Source: Marinobacterium jannaschii DSM 6295
GTDB taxonomy: Bacteria; Pseudomonadota; Gammaproteobacteria; Pseudomonadales; Balneatricaceae
NCBI RefSeq assembly: GCF_000620085.1
Contig: NZ_JHVJ01000006.1
Location: 264,722-328,721 of the forward strand
Direction of reading: 5' to 3'
Length of the DNA: 64,000 nucleotides
Positions 35,301 to 44,215 of this stretch are shown piece after piece. Made by a program: the position numbers and the translations under genes. Every line of letters starts with the position of its first letter. Within the stretch, counting starts at the first letter, position 1. The notes below the pieces were generated by a model that did not search any database, had not been told where the DNA came from, and saw only the letters and a list, made by a program, of their open reading frames with translations.

Positions 35301-35916
35301 ACGGCGCGGACTGATCTTCAAGCTGCTCAATGCCCTGAAACAGATCTGCAACAGCCCGGCGCAATACCTCGGCCACAGTACCGCCGTCACCACAGAATCG
35401 GGCAAGCTGGCCGCCTTTATCGACATCATGCGCGAAGCCGATGAGGCGGGCGAAAAGGTGCTTATCTTCACCCAGTACACCAGTATGGGTACGCTGCTCT
35501 GCCAGCAATTGCAGGCAGAATTGGGGCTGGATGTGCCCTTCCTGCATGGCGGCCTGTCACGTGTGCAACGCGACACGCTGGTCGATACCTTCCAGACCCA
35601 CCCCCATACCCGGGCGATGGTTTTGTCGCTGAAAGCAGGCGGCACCGGACTCAACCTGACCGCAGCCAGTCAGGTGATCCATTATGACCTCTGGTGGAAC
35701 CCCGCCGTCGAAGCCCAGGCCACCGACCGCGCCTTCCGTATCGGCCAGCAAAACCGGGTGCTGGTGCATCGCCTGATCACCGAACACAGCTTTGAAGAGA
35801 AGATCGACAGCATGATTCAGGGTAAAAAAGAGCTCGCCGAGCTGACGGTTGCCAGCGGTGAACAGTGGATTACCGAGCTCTCGGACAACCAGCTCCGGGC
35901 GCTGGTCAGCCTCTGA
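32368..35916 (+). CDS. SWIM zinc-finger SNF2-family helicase
   Basis: A 1182-residue protein. Residues 123-134 form a SWIM zinc finger (CSCPDWAVPCKH; CxCx6CxH). A long helical middle follows. The SNF2 ATPase begins near residue 715 with LRPYQLRGFEWMAQNARLGF; Walker A is DDMGLGKT (~745-750), motif II IDEAQNIKNP (~839), motif III SGTPVENHL, motif V KAGGTGLNLT and motif VI QATDRAFRIGQ. All motifs look intact. Such proteins are DNA-stimulated translocases with roles in transcription or repair; a few are linked to phage defence. Its exonuclease neighbour may be functionally connected. Confidence 0.9.
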   Translation: MNYGQTWWGEQWLAAFNGIDYSNRLPRGRTYANKGTVSSLQISHAEVTAKVKGSRRRPYDVTIRLDHFSQQQIQLILDTLLDNRPELLSRLLNRQLPPQLLSLLTDAQIQLFPGHWQDMDSHCSCPDWAVPCKHIAAVIYLIASEIDKDPFLVFQLHGVDLLAAIEQRSGANLPQRTAPQLLSAQWSAEPAVEYWQVASGRRLDRLDLSLIAPQGARIFSILSEQTLFHRKSFHPLLRDSYKRAARAAQLADRQVSARWEHADRLQAFCVIIDNSGQLLRLESDEQVIEAATLLSHDADTPAIPAPLPDSPPLLQLLAALEYGQEARLCPALLLWRHLYRLALKLVAQQAVTPAVARTEADEVLIRWQAAPFCASAQSLLEALYPLCPPDLLLMEFTAAGRRKPQIHFSSAREQIHSALHLLIAHLMAQGLNNAPEARRNDPINQLFCGGEAQCFERFENREHGRVIQHWLAPLNLSERRHQLSLHIEEQALGLSLEIQVAHQGASQPLQQLLDAPGLSADKISLLCDLAVLADYFPAAEQLFGTDRLPQLAFSLAEFTPLLQSTLPALRALGMTVQLPKALHKLAYPRLSLALAAEDSAGTANPNQLNIGQLLQFNWQVALGEQHLSVEDFRQLLQQADGLVKLHDQYLMLDQTELQQLLKQLERLPQSLSAHELLRAGLSGELDGAVTDLAPSAQALLDRLRQVEPTPLPEGLQAQLRPYQLRGFEWMAQNARLGFGSLLADDMGLGKTLQVITLILHLQQSGQLQRQQVLVVAPTSLLSNWQREIQRFAPALSCHIYHGANRQPADQQQQVVLTSYGLVRSDAAVLGKQRWRALVIDEAQNIKNPASQQTKAIKKLKSDIRIGMSGTPVENHLREYWSLFDFTNKGYLGSQKQFHDKLAAPIEQERDQARLQQFRQLTAPFILRRLKTDKSIISDLPEKLESNRYCSLSPQQTALYQSTVDSMMKELQDSDEGIERRGLIFKLLNALKQICNSPAQYLGHSTAVTTESGKLAAFIDIMREADEAGEKVLIFTQYTSMGTLLCQQLQAELGLDVPFLHGGLSRVQRDTLVDTFQTHPHTRAMVLSLKAGGTGLNLTAASQVIHYDLWWNPAVEAQATDRAFRIGQQNRVLVHRLITEHSFEEKIDSMIQGKKELAELTVASGEQWITELSDNQLRALVSL

Positions 35917-36195
35917 TATCCGGCTGCCGACACTGCAGTTAAACAACCGCCAGAGCACAGGCTCAGCCAGGACCGTTAAGGGGCTCTCAGCCAGACGAGC
36001 AAACAGTTTGCGCACCGCTCATCCCGGTGCTGATTCGCGAGACACCCATGCTTGATGTAATCTGAAGTAAGGGCCTCACGGGCAACAGATCACCTCGCAG
36101 GAACCGACGTTATCTTTCAAAATGCCGCTGGGCTTGTCCATTGTAATAACCGGCAAGCCCCTGAAAACCAGGGTTGCATCCTACTGACGACGGCC
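35917..36195. other. Intergenic stretch, no gene seen
   Basis: 279 bp between the SNF2 gene and the diguanylate cyclase. The cyclase frame stays open back to 36061 but contains no ATG, and no signal-like sequence appears before 36196. I see no clear hairpin terminator. Confidence 0.4.
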
Positions 36196-37188
36196 TTGCG
36201 CCAGGTCGGCAAGGCCGCAGTGTGGGCGGTACTGCTGTATGGCCCTTTGCTGGCGGTGCAGGCCTCGCACGCGAATATCGCCAGGGCGACAGCCCAACCG
36301 TACCAGACTGAGCCGGGCGAGATAGCCGTCGGTGCAGCGGGGATGCCGTTCGAGTGGATCACCCCAGATACAGGCGATACAGACCTGTTATCTGAACCTC
36401 TCAGGCCCCCGTTTGTGCGTCAACCGCCCCAGAGCGACTCTGCAAGCCCGCAGGCACAGCAGTTTGCTGACCACCGGATCGTTCAAGGTGAACTCAATTT
36501 AAACTGGCTGCTGTTCTGGAGCCTGATTGGCGGCGCAACGCTGCTGGCAACGCTGGTGTTGATGGTCTTTTTCCGCTGGCACCGGATACTGCGGCAGGAG
36601 ATCGAGCGCCGCCATCAGGCCGAGCAGGAGGCCCGCCGGCTGGCGATGTCCGACAGCCTGACCGGACTGGCCAATCGCAGCGGCTTCTTCCAGCGCTTTC
36701 GCGAGGCGATCAGCCTGGCTGACCGTCAGCAGCATGAGCTGGGCCTGCTATGGCTGGATCTGGATAAGTTCAAGCCGGTGAATGAGAGTTACGGCCACCC
36801 GGCCGGAGATCAGCTGCTGAAAGCGCTGGCAGACAGGCTGCTCAGTGTCTGCCGCGAGAGTGATATGGTCGCCCGCATGGGCGGTGATGAGTTTGCCCTC
36901 CTGATCATCAATCCGGAGAGTGAACAGGCTCTGCGCCAGGTCGCAGAGCGGCTGGTAAACCAGCTGATAGCGCCGGTTGAGATCACGGCGGCAGAAGAGG
37001 TCAGTATCGGCGTGTCGATCGGCATTGCGATCTATCCGGAACATGGCATCAGCAGCACCATACTGCTTGAGAATGCCGATAAGGCGTTGTACGAGGCGAA
37101 GCGGATGGGCGGCAATCGCTACCGCATCTACAACGCCTCCACCGCCACAATCAGCCGGCCACTGGACCTGCTGACCGAGGACGACTGA
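36196..37188 (+). CDS. Membrane-bound diguanylate cyclase (GGDEF)
   Basis: A 330-residue protein from a TTG start at 36196: signal-like VWAVLLYGPLLAVQASHA, a Pro/Asp-rich periplasmic stretch (~25-100), one membrane helix (WLLFWSLIGGATLLATLVLM), a short coiled linker and a GGDEF domain. The active site is ARMGGDEFALL (229-233) and an inhibitory RxxD site RESD (220-223) lies five residues before it, so an active, feedback-inhibited c-di-GMP synthase is expected. The periplasmic part is too short for a known sensor fold. The start is uncertain: there is no in-frame ATG upstream and the ribosome site is weak. Confidence 0.82.
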   Translation: MRQVGKAAVWAVLLYGPLLAVQASHANIARATAQPYQTEPGEIAVGAAGMPFEWITPDTGDTDLLSEPLRPPFVRQPPQSDSASPQAQQFADHRIVQGELNLNWLLFWSLIGGATLLATLVLMVFFRWHRILRQEIERRHQAEQEARRLAMSDSLTGLANRSGFFQRFREAISLADRQQHELGLLWLDLDKFKPVNESYGHPAGDQLLKALADRLLSVCRESDMVARMGGDEFALLIINPESEQALRQVAERLVNQLIAPVEITAAEEVSIGVSIGIAIYPEHGISSTILLENADKALYEAKRMGGNRYRIYNASTATISRPLDLLTEDD

Positions 37189-37214
37189 GACAGCCGTCCC
37201 GCAGCGACTGCCAT

Positions 37215-38321
37215 TCAGTCAAACTGCATCAGCGGTGCTTCGCCTGCCGCCAGCTGCGGTACCACCCCCAGCCCATGCCCCGACGGCAACCGGAGCTGTC
37301 CGGCGACGATATCGATAGCATTCTCCTCATCGTAGTGGCCGTCGATATAGGGCGCCGCGATCCAGACCCCGTCGCACAGTGCCGGCTGCAGAGTGGCACC
37401 GAGATGCAGGCAGCTGGCGGCGATCAGGTCGCCGCCCCAGGTATCATCCGAGGTCATCGGCAGCCCGGCGGCGGCACAGACATCCCGGATGGTGCGCATC
37501 TGGCTGAGACCGCCGACCCGACTCTGCTTCATACCGAAGCCGTCGGCGGCGTTATCGCCGATCGCCCGCAGCAGCATATTCAGGTCGGTGATCACCTCAT
37601 CCAGATAGAGCGGATGACTGATCTGGCGGCGTACGCCGAGGCACTGTTCATAGGTCATGCAGGGTTGCTCCAGCACGAAGCGTTGCTCGCGGCAGGCCAG
37701 CGACAGCTGGATCGCATCGCGGGCACTGAGGCCGCGGTTGGCATCCACCGCCAGCGCCGTATCCGGTGCCAGCACCTCTGCCACCTTACGCACCGCCGCA
37801 ATATCCTCGGAGATATCGCGCCCGCCCACCTTCAGCTGCAGGCGCTTAAAGCCTTCGGCCTGTTTCTGCTGCGCCACCGCAGCGGCCGCATCCGGCGGCA
37901 GCAGGCTGATGGCATAGTAGGAGGGCAGCTGTTCGCGCACAGCCCCGCCCAGCAGGTCACAGACCCGGGCGCCATACGCCTTGCCAGCGATATCCCACAA
38001 CGCCATATCGATCGCTGCCTTGGCGTAGAGGCTGCCACAGAGGGCCTGGTTCATCACATGGTTTACCTGCTGGATATGCAGCGGATTCCGGCCGATCAGG
38101 TGCGGCGCCATATCCGCCAGCGCGGCGCGGCCGCCCAGCATATGTTCCGGCTGGTAGGACGGCCCCAGCGGGCAGCTCTCGCCCCAGCCCTCAAGACCGC
38201 TGTCAGTGCGGACCCGCACCAGAGTCGAGTCCAGCGCGGTCAGGGTCTGCAGGGCCATACGGTACGGCTCGCCACTAATCGGCAGGGCGCGGTGGTAGAC
38301 CTCTATGGCACTGATTTTCAT
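37215..38321 (-). CDS. Enolase-superfamily enzyme, cis-3-hydroxyproline dehydratase-like
   Basis: A 368-residue mandelate racemase/muconate lactonising-type enzyme. Metal ligands are D193 (AVDAN), E218 (LEQP) and D241 (LDEV). Lys general acid/bases are K164 (LQLKVGG) and K265 (FGMKQSRVGG). The two-lysine layout is that of dipeptide epimerases and of cis-3-hydroxy-L-proline dehydratase or hydroxyproline-betaine epimerases; the latter types are favoured by length and by the tail WIAAPYIDGHYD, but the substrate is not proven. Its ATG overlaps the MDR dehydrogenase stop (ATGA), so the two are coupled. Confidence 0.78.
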   Translation of the reverse strand: MKISAIEVYHRALPISGEPYRMALQTLTALDSTLVRVRTDSGLEGWGESCPLGPSYQPEHMLGGRAALADMAPHLIGRNPLHIQQVNHVMNQALCGSLYAKAAIDMALWDIAGKAYGARVCDLLGGAVREQLPSYYAISLLPPDAAAAVAQQKQAEGFKRLQLKVGGRDISEDIAAVRKVAEVLAPDTALAVDANRGLSARDAIQLSLACREQRFVLEQPCMTYEQCLGVRRQISHPLYLDEVITDLNMLLRAIGDNAADGFGMKQSRVGGLSQMRTIRDVCAAAGLPMTSDDTWGGDLIAASCLHLGATLQPALCDGVWIAAPYIDGHYDEENAIDIVAGQLRLPSGHGLGVVPQLAAGEAPLMQFD

Positions 38322-39430
38322 CCTTCACTCCCCTGGGGTGGTAACAAGACCAGCTTGCCGATAAAGCCCTTGGCCATAAAGTCCTGCTGTGCCAGCTGTA
38401 CCTCCTTTAAGGCATAGGTCCGGGCCACCAGCGGCTGCAGTTCGCCCTGCTCGATATAGCGCACCAGATTCTCAAACACCTCCCGGGGCTGATAGGTACA
38501 GCCAAAGAAGCTCAGGTCACGCAGGTACAGTGTGCGCACATCCAGCTCGACGATCGGTCCGGCGATAGCCCCGGCCACGGCATAGCGCCCGCCCCGACGT
38601 AGCAGATCCAGCAGTTGTGGCCATTGCGGCCCGGCCACCAGATCCACCACCAGATCAACAGACTCTGCCACCACCGCCTGCGTCAGCGAATCCCCCCGGC
38701 GCACCACCTGATCCGCCCCCAGATTCAGCAACTGTTGCTGCTTGTCGGCACCGCAGACCGCGATCACATAAGCGCCGCGACGCTTGGCCAGCTGCACCGC
38801 AGCCGAGCCGACACCGCCCGATGCCCCGGTGATCAGCACCCGCTCGCCGGCCTGCAGGCCGGCCCGGTGCAGCATGTTCTCGGCGGTGGAGTAGGCACAG
38901 GGAAAAGAGGCCAGCTCGGCATCACTGAGCTGACTGTCGACGGGATAGGCCTCATTGGCCAGCGACAGGGTGTACTGGGCATAACCGCCGTCACACTCTG
39001 AACCATAGGTGATGCAATCAAACTCGCGGTTATTGCCGGGACGTTGCTGCAGGTTACGCACCAGCACCCGCTCACCGACCCGTGCCGGGTCCACGCCCTC
39101 GCCGACCGCCGCAATATAACCGCAGACATCGCAGCCCTGGATGCGGGGAAAGCTGAGCGCCTCGCCTGACCAGCTGGCATCGTCATCATCCAGTGCGGCG
39201 AAACCCTCGGCCGCACCGGCATTGGTCTGGCCGGTGACACTTTTCGAGTACCAGCCGATGCGGGTATTGATATCGGTATTGTTGATCGCCGCCGCCGCGA
39301 CCCGGATCAGCACCTCGCCGGCAGCGGGTTGCGGCACCGGCAGATCCTGACGGTATTCCAGCTTGTCGAGGCCGCCGTGACCGGTCAGAACGACGGCGCT
39401 CATCTGTGGGGGAATCAGCTCAGTTTGCAT
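38318..39430 (-). CDS. Medium-chain dehydrogenase/reductase (alcohol dehydrogenase-like)
   Basis: A 370-residue MDR protein. The N-terminal GroES-like part has VLIRVAAAAINNTDINTRIG and FPRIQGCDVCGYIAAVGEGV; the nucleotide-binding Rossmann part has LITGASGGVGSAAVQLAKRR. Usual catalytic-zinc ligands are not obvious, which suggests a zinc-independent quinone-oxidoreductase-like member, but I cannot exclude a divergent zinc site. It is co-transcribed with the enolase-type gene and divergent from a LysR gene that probably controls both. Confidence 0.8.
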   Translation of the reverse strand: MQTELIPPQMSAVVLTGHGGLDKLEYRQDLPVPQPAAGEVLIRVAAAAINNTDINTRIGWYSKSVTGQTNAGAAEGFAALDDDDASWSGEALSFPRIQGCDVCGYIAAVGEGVDPARVGERVLVRNLQQRPGNNREFDCITYGSECDGGYAQYTLSLANEAYPVDSQLSDAELASFPCAYSTAENMLHRAGLQAGERVLITGASGGVGSAAVQLAKRRGAYVIAVCGADKQQQLLNLGADQVVRRGDSLTQAVVAESVDLVVDLVAGPQWPQLLDLLRRGGRYAVAGAIAGPIVELDVRTLYLRDLSFFGCTYQPREVFENLVRYIEQGELQPLVARTYALKEVQLAQQDFMAKGFIGKLVLLPPQGSEG

Positions 39431-39601
39431 GGGTTATACCTTCACTGTTGTTGTGGCCGGAGCAGTCACTGTTGTGTGCCCCCTGTTGCAATCCAAGGTA
39501 AAAAACCTGCATGATTCAGGCAAACGAATATTTATTAACCAGTTATTCAGAATAGCTGAATCACATGCTATCCGGCTCGCCTGCTGGTTGGAGACTTGCT
39601 G

Positions 39602-40480
39602 ATGGAACCCTTACTGGATCTGGAACTGCTGCGTACTTTCTCTGCCGTGGTCAAAGCCGGAGAGCTGAAGAAAGCCGCCGAGCAGGTGTACCGTTCCCAT
39701 GCCGCTGTCAGTATGCAGCTGAAAAGGCTGGAAGAGCAGCTCGGCACCCGGCTGATGGAACGCAATAACCGCGGCATCCGCCTGACCGAGGCCGGGGAAA
39801 CCCTGCTCAGCTACAGCGAGCAGTTGCTGCGCCTGAACCAGGCAGCCCTCTCCGCACTCACCGAGGAACAGCTTTCCGGCAAGCTGCGCTTCGGCATTCC
39901 GACCGATTATGCGCAGGATTTTCTCAATCACTTTATGCCGATGCTGAGTCAGGAGCTGCCACGACTGGACGCCCGGGTCAGCTGTGACCGCAGCCGCAAC
40001 CTGCGGCCGATGGTTACGCGGGGCGAGCTGGATATCGCGATCGTCGCCGGAGAGGAGGATTCAATCGATGAAGAACTGCTCTGGAGTGAGCGTCTGATCT
40101 GGGCCGCCCCGCGCTGTGTGCGGCTGGAGGATGCAGAGAAACTGCCGATTGCGCTGCATGAGGATAACTGCATCGTCCGCGACCTCTGCCTGGAGGGCCT
40201 GAAAAGGTCCGGCCGTCCCTATCAACAGGTCTTTGGCAGTACCATGCTGGACAATGTCGCTTCGGCAGTCCACGCCGGGTTTGCCATCTCGCTGTTGCCG
40301 GAATCGGTGATCAATCCGCAGCTGATCCGGCCACTGCCCAGCGCGCTGCTCGGCAGTGATGTGATTATGAAGATCAATATGATTGCCGCGCCGCAGATAG
40401 AACCCCAGGTGCGGCAGAAGCTGGCAAGCTGCCTGCGTCAGGCCGCTCAGCAGCATGAAAAGGCCAGCTATCAGGGTTAG
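39602..40480 (+). CDS. LysR-family transcriptional regulator
   Basis: A 292-residue LTTR. The DNA-binding part reads LLDLELLRTFSAVVKAGELK, then AAEQVYRSHAAVSMQLKRLE; the effector domain begins near GKLRFGIPTDYAQDF. ATG 39602 has GGAG 9 nt upstream, so a TTG at 39596 is unlikely. It is divergent from the MDR-enolase pair. Confidence 0.9.
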   Translation: MEPLLDLELLRTFSAVVKAGELKKAAEQVYRSHAAVSMQLKRLEEQLGTRLMERNNRGIRLTEAGETLLSYSEQLLRLNQAALSALTEEQLSGKLRFGIPTDYAQDFLNHFMPMLSQELPRLDARVSCDRSRNLRPMVTRGELDIAIVAGEEDSIDEELLWSERLIWAAPRCVRLEDAEKLPIALHEDNCIVRDLCLEGLKRSGRPYQQVFGSTMLDNVASAVHAGFAISLLPESVINPQLIRPLPSALLGSDVIMKINMIAAPQIEPQVRQKLASCLRQAAQQHEKASYQG

Positions 40481-40541
40481 CGGGCCGCGTTAAATCAGCA
40501 GCCGATTCCGGATCAGCGGAGCCGGCCGGGGCCTTAACTCA

Positions 40542-42239
40542 TCAGACCCTGAACTGACCAACATATGCGTTCAGGCGGGTCAGCTCCTGCGACATCTCCT
40601 CGCTGACGGCCGAGGTCTGGCAGGCACCGGCGGTGGTTTCCATCGCCACTTCGGTTATCCGCACCAGGTTACGATTGATCTCACCGGCTACCATCGCCTG
40701 TTGCTCTGAGGCAGAGGCGATCTGGGTATTGAGGTCAGCGATCTGCTCCACCACCTGGGTCACCTCCTCCAGCGCACCCGCCGTTACCGTCGCCCGTTCC
40801 AGACAGCTATCGGCGCTGAGCTGGCCCTGCTGCATGGTTTCAACGGCTTTGGCCGCTTCCTGCTGCAGGCGCGAGAGCAGGTTCTGGATATCCTGAGTCG
40901 AAGACTGGGTCCGCTGTGCCAGGGCCCGGACCTCATCCGCCACTACGGCAAAGCCACGGCCGCTGTCGCCGGCGCGCGCCGCTTCAATCGCCGCATTCAG
41001 CGCCAGCAGGTTGGTCTGTTCGGCAATCCCGCGAATCGCATCCAGCACTTCGCCAATGCTGTTGGTTTCCCGCGCCAGGGACTGAATCGCCGCAGAGGCA
41101 TCGGTCACCTCGGTAGAGAGTTTCTGGATAATCTGCTGGCTGTCGATGGCACAGCCCATCCCCTCGGCGACCCGGTCACGGATCACCCCACCCAGGCCTG
41201 CGGCCTGCTCGGTGCTCTTGGCCACATCGGTTACCGTGGCGGCCATCTCCTCTACCGCAGAGGCCACCATCTCGGTCTCCTCCTGCTGCCGGTCTACGTT
41301 GGCGCGGGTCTTATTCATCACCCGGATGCTGTCGTCTGACTGGACGCAAAGGGCACTGGAGGTGCTGCTGATCGACTTCACCATCTCGCTCAGCTTGGCC
41401 ATCAGCTTATTGAATGCCTGAGCCGCTTCGCTCAGCTCATCGGTACCGGTTTCATCCAGACGGACGCTGAGATCGCCATCGCCTTCGGCGATCTCACGCA
41501 GGCGGTTACGCAAGTTGTTCACCGGATTAGTGACGGCCCGGACGATAATGACCGGCAGCACCACGGCCAGTAGCAGGGCGACCAGCAGAATTCCGCCAAT
41601 CAGCTGCTGACCGGCCCGCTCGTCGGCTTCAGCCTGCCTGGCCGCGTTCAGCGTAAAGCCCTGGATCTTATTCAACGCCTCGACCAGGGCGTGATCGATA
41701 TCATCTTCCAGTGCGATCACCTCGGCCGAGCGGCGGAATACGGCGCTGGCTTCGCCCGCCTGTAACTGCTGCAGCAAGACCAGCGCCATCTGATCGTAAC
41801 GGTTATGCTTGCGATCGATCTTTTGCAGCGTTTCCAGCAGCCGTCGGAACTCAGACGCCGCAGCCTGGCTGTGGGTCGTGACGATCGCGTGAGAGACCCG
41901 CTCCTCTGTCTCTGCAAACTCCTGCTCGACCTTCTTTGCCAGTGTTTTGAAATCAGTCACAATCTGATTCAGCTGCCGCCCGGTATCGATACCCGACTCA
42001 TTCGCCAGACCGTAGGCCAGGGCACGCTCAAACAATACCGCCTGCTCCAGCTGGTGCTCTGTAATCTGAGTCAGGGAGTTGGTGATCGGGATATCCCGTT
42101 CCGCGATATCGACCAGCTCGATACCGATCTTCTGCATCTGGCTCCAGGCGACTCCGCCCACCAGCAACATCAGCAGTAACTGCACCGCCGCCAGGGTATA
42201 GATTCGGGTGGAGATACGGAAAGCATTCAGTAAAGCCAT
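40542..42239 (-). CDS. Methyl-accepting chemotaxis protein
   Basis: A 565-residue chemoreceptor: membrane helix 1 ([20 protein letters not shown]), a four-helix-bundle periplasmic domain (~30-210), membrane helix 2 ([20 protein letters not shown]), HAMP (~235-290) and a signalling domain. The hairpin tip reads [20 protein letters not shown]. No C-terminal CheR-binding pentapeptide is seen (ends AYVGQFRV). Ligand unknown. It is a solitary receptor with no che genes nearby. Confidence 0.93.
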   Translation of the reverse strand: MALLNAFRISTRIYTLAAVQLLLMLLVGGVAWSQMQKIGIELVDIAERDIPITNSLTQITEHQLEQAVLFERALAYGLANESGIDTGRQLNQIVTDFKTLAKKVEQEFAETEERVSHAIVTTHSQAAASEFRRLLETLQKIDRKHNRYDQMALVLLQQLQAGEASAVFRRSAEVIALEDDIDHALVEALNKIQGFTLNAARQAEADERAGQQLIGGILLVALLLAVVLPVIIVRAVTNPVNNLRNRLREIAEGDGDLSVRLDETGTDELSEAAQAFNKLMAKLSEMVKSISSTSSALCVQSDDSIRVMNKTRANVDRQQEETEMVASAVEEMAATVTDVAKSTEQAAGLGGVIRDRVAEGMGCAIDSQQIIQKLSTEVTDASAAIQSLARETNSIGEVLDAIRGIAEQTNLLALNAAIEAARAGDSGRGFAVVADEVRALAQRTQSSTQDIQNLLSRLQQEAAKAVETMQQGQLSADSCLERATVTAGALEEVTQVVEQIADLNTQIASASEQQAMVAGEINRNLVRITEVAMETTAGACQTSAVSEEMSQELTRLNAYVGQFRV

Positions 42240-42595
42240 AGTAAGATCCCTTACCGTCTTCAGGTGACGGAGTGATAGGTCTGAAAGATTGAGATGGAGT
42301 GGCTGGGGCAGGCAGATCTGTCTGAAAAAGGGGAGCGGCCCGACAACTCAACATCACACTGCAAACTGAGCCGGGTTCCTGAGGTGGCTGCATAACAACA
42401 CGGTCGGGTACACCCACTCCTTTTTCCGACCTATTGGTCTATCGGCAGGATAATGAGCGACTGAATGGCGATAAAGGGAATGCGGCGGGAAAAGCCCGAT
42501 AAAGGTACTTTCTTCGTACTATAACCCTATGAAATAAAAGGCTATATCAATCCGATCAGGTGTTGTGGCTGGAAAAACAACGCTGCTGACACATG
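42240..42595. other. Upstream region of the chemoreceptor, possible sigma-28 -10 element
   Basis: No gene is seen. On the minus strand GCCGATAG (plus 42439-42446) resembles the GCCGATAA -10 of flagellar sigma-28 promoters, about 200 nt upstream of the receptor start, but the expected TAAA -35 is missing. GACC/GGTC around it forms a short inverted repeat. No known riboswitch core is present. Confidence 0.3.
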
Positions 42596-42642
42596 GCCGG
42601 GTTACGAGGGCCGCTATCTGCCGCCTGCCCCCGTAACCCGGC
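42596..42642 (-). terminator. Long inverted repeat after yegD
   Basis: GCCGGGTTACG (42596-42606) and CGTAACCCGGC (42632-42642) are perfect 11-bp arms around 25 nt, 17 bp beyond the yegD stop. Position suggests 3'-end formation, but no T-run follows on the minus strand, so it may be mRNA-stabilising rather than a classical terminator. Confidence 0.45.
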
Positions 42643-42658
42643 ACGCCAGCCGCAACGG

Positions 42659-44047
42659 TTAGCGGAAAAGCCCCGCCGCCCAGCGGGTCAGGCCGGCGGT
42701 GACACTGCCGAAGTGATCACCATCCACCAGCGGGATATCGCCCAGCTGGCGGGCAATCGCTTCACGCACCACCGGTGACTTGGCGGTCCCCCCTGTGATG
42801 TAGATCAGGTCCGGCTGGCAACCAGCCTGTTCGACCACCTCGGCCATCAGGTTCATAACCTTGCTCAGCGGCCGTTCGACGGCGTCCTCGTAGAGTGCGC
42901 GACTGAGGCTGTGCTGCAGCCCCGGCTCGATGAAATCCAGTGCCACCGGGTGCTCCGCCTGGTCGGACAGGGCAATCTTGCTGCGCTCACCACAGCGCAC
43001 TAACTGATAATTCAGCTTATGCTGCTGCAGTTTCAGCAGCCGGGCAATCACCGCCGGTTGCTGCGCATCACGCTCCAGCTGCTGCATCAGTTCGATGTTC
43101 TGCAGGCTGTTAAACTCACTCTGGGCTGCAATATCATTCACCGATACGGCATTCCAGTACGGTTGTGCCGGCATCGGCCGGCCACTCTTCAACAGGTCGT
43201 GCAGGCCGAACAGCGGCATAAAGCCGTGGTAGCTGAGATGGATATCCAGATCGTTACCGCCAACCCGCTCTCCGCTGTGGCCGAGGAAGTCACCCTGGCG
43301 CTCAGTGCGTCCGCGGTAGGACGGCCCCATCTGCACCATCGAGCAGTCGGTGGTACCGCCGCCGACATCCACCACCAGTACGATGCGGTCCTGCTCCAGC
43401 CGGGTCTCGAAGTCGATGCCGGCGGCGATCGGTTCGAATAACAGTTCCACATCGCGGAATCCGGCACGTTGCGCGGCGCGTTCCAGTATGCCGCAGGCCT
43501 GACGGTTGGCGTCCTCGCCTCCGCTGCCCTGAAAGTTCACCGGACGACCGATCACGGTCTGGGTAATCGCTTCCGCACTGTGACGCTCGGCCGATCGCTT
43601 AATCTGCTGCATCATCGCCGTCACGATATCTTCGAAGAAGGCCAGGTGTTCTGGCCGCAGTCCACTGGCGCCGAGGAAGGACTTGGGCGATTTCACGAAA
43701 TAGCCTTCATCTGGCAGCTCGATATAGTTGGCAACCGCCTCTTCTCCGATATACAGGGTCTGCTCGCCCGGCAGCAGGTCCAGCTCACGCCGGGCCGCAG
43801 CGGCCAGCCGCAGCTGGCCGCTGCGCTGGACCATATACTGATCCCGCTGCGAGGCGTCGCTGATACCCAGGCCGACCGCTTCACAGATCAGCTCCCGCGA
43901 CAGGGCATAGAGGCAGGAAGGCACGAAGTGCTGGTCCTGGTAGAGAGGCAGTAATTTAACCTGCTCAGTGCCCGGATTTTCCGTCTGGGCATCACTGAGC
44001 ACGCCGATCGCACAGTTAGAACTTCCGTAATCAAATCCGGCAAACAT
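42659..44047 (-). CDS. yegD: YegD, Hsp70-like protein
   Basis: A 462-residue Hsp70/actin-fold ATPase without the C-terminal substrate-binding domain. The N-terminal phosphate loop FAGFDYGSSNCAIGVLSD, the second loop VVDVGGGTTDCSMVQMG and the third YITGGTAKSPVVREAIARQL are intact. E. coli YegD is a similar lone ATPase domain of unknown client. ATG 44047 has GAGAGAGG upstream. It is divergent from the GGDEF-EAL gene at 44216. Confidence 0.9.
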   Translation of the reverse strand: MFAGFDYGSSNCAIGVLSDAQTENPGTEQVKLLPLYQDQHFVPSCLYALSRELICEAVGLGISDASQRDQYMVQRSGQLRLAAAARRELDLLPGEQTLYIGEEAVANYIELPDEGYFVKSPKSFLGASGLRPEHLAFFEDIVTAMMQQIKRSAERHSAEAITQTVIGRPVNFQGSGGEDANRQACGILERAAQRAGFRDVELLFEPIAAGIDFETRLEQDRIVLVVDVGGGTTDCSMVQMGPSYRGRTERQGDFLGHSGERVGGNDLDIHLSYHGFMPLFGLHDLLKSGRPMPAQPYWNAVSVNDIAAQSEFNSLQNIELMQQLERDAQQPAVIARLLKLQQHKLNYQLVRCGERSKIALSDQAEHPVALDFIEPGLQHSLSRALYEDAVERPLSKVMNLMAEVVEQAGCQPDLIYITGGTAKSPVVREAIARQLGDIPLVDGDHFGSVTAGLTRWAAGLFR

Positions 44048-44215
44048 GAACAGCCTCTCTCTGGAAAAACCGCGCAAGGTAACATAACCTGCATGCGATG
44101 TGTTGCTGAAGGCACTGAAACATTTTCACACAGAAGCCGAAATTTCACCGGTTGAACTTCAGCGTTAATTTCAGGATATTCACTCAACACACCACGGATT
44201 CAGGGATTAGGGGCT

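Noticed and set aside
42240..42500. c-di-GMP riboswitch upstream of the chemoreceptor
   Set aside because: The GEMM core motif is not found; only a weak sigma-28-like -10 remains.
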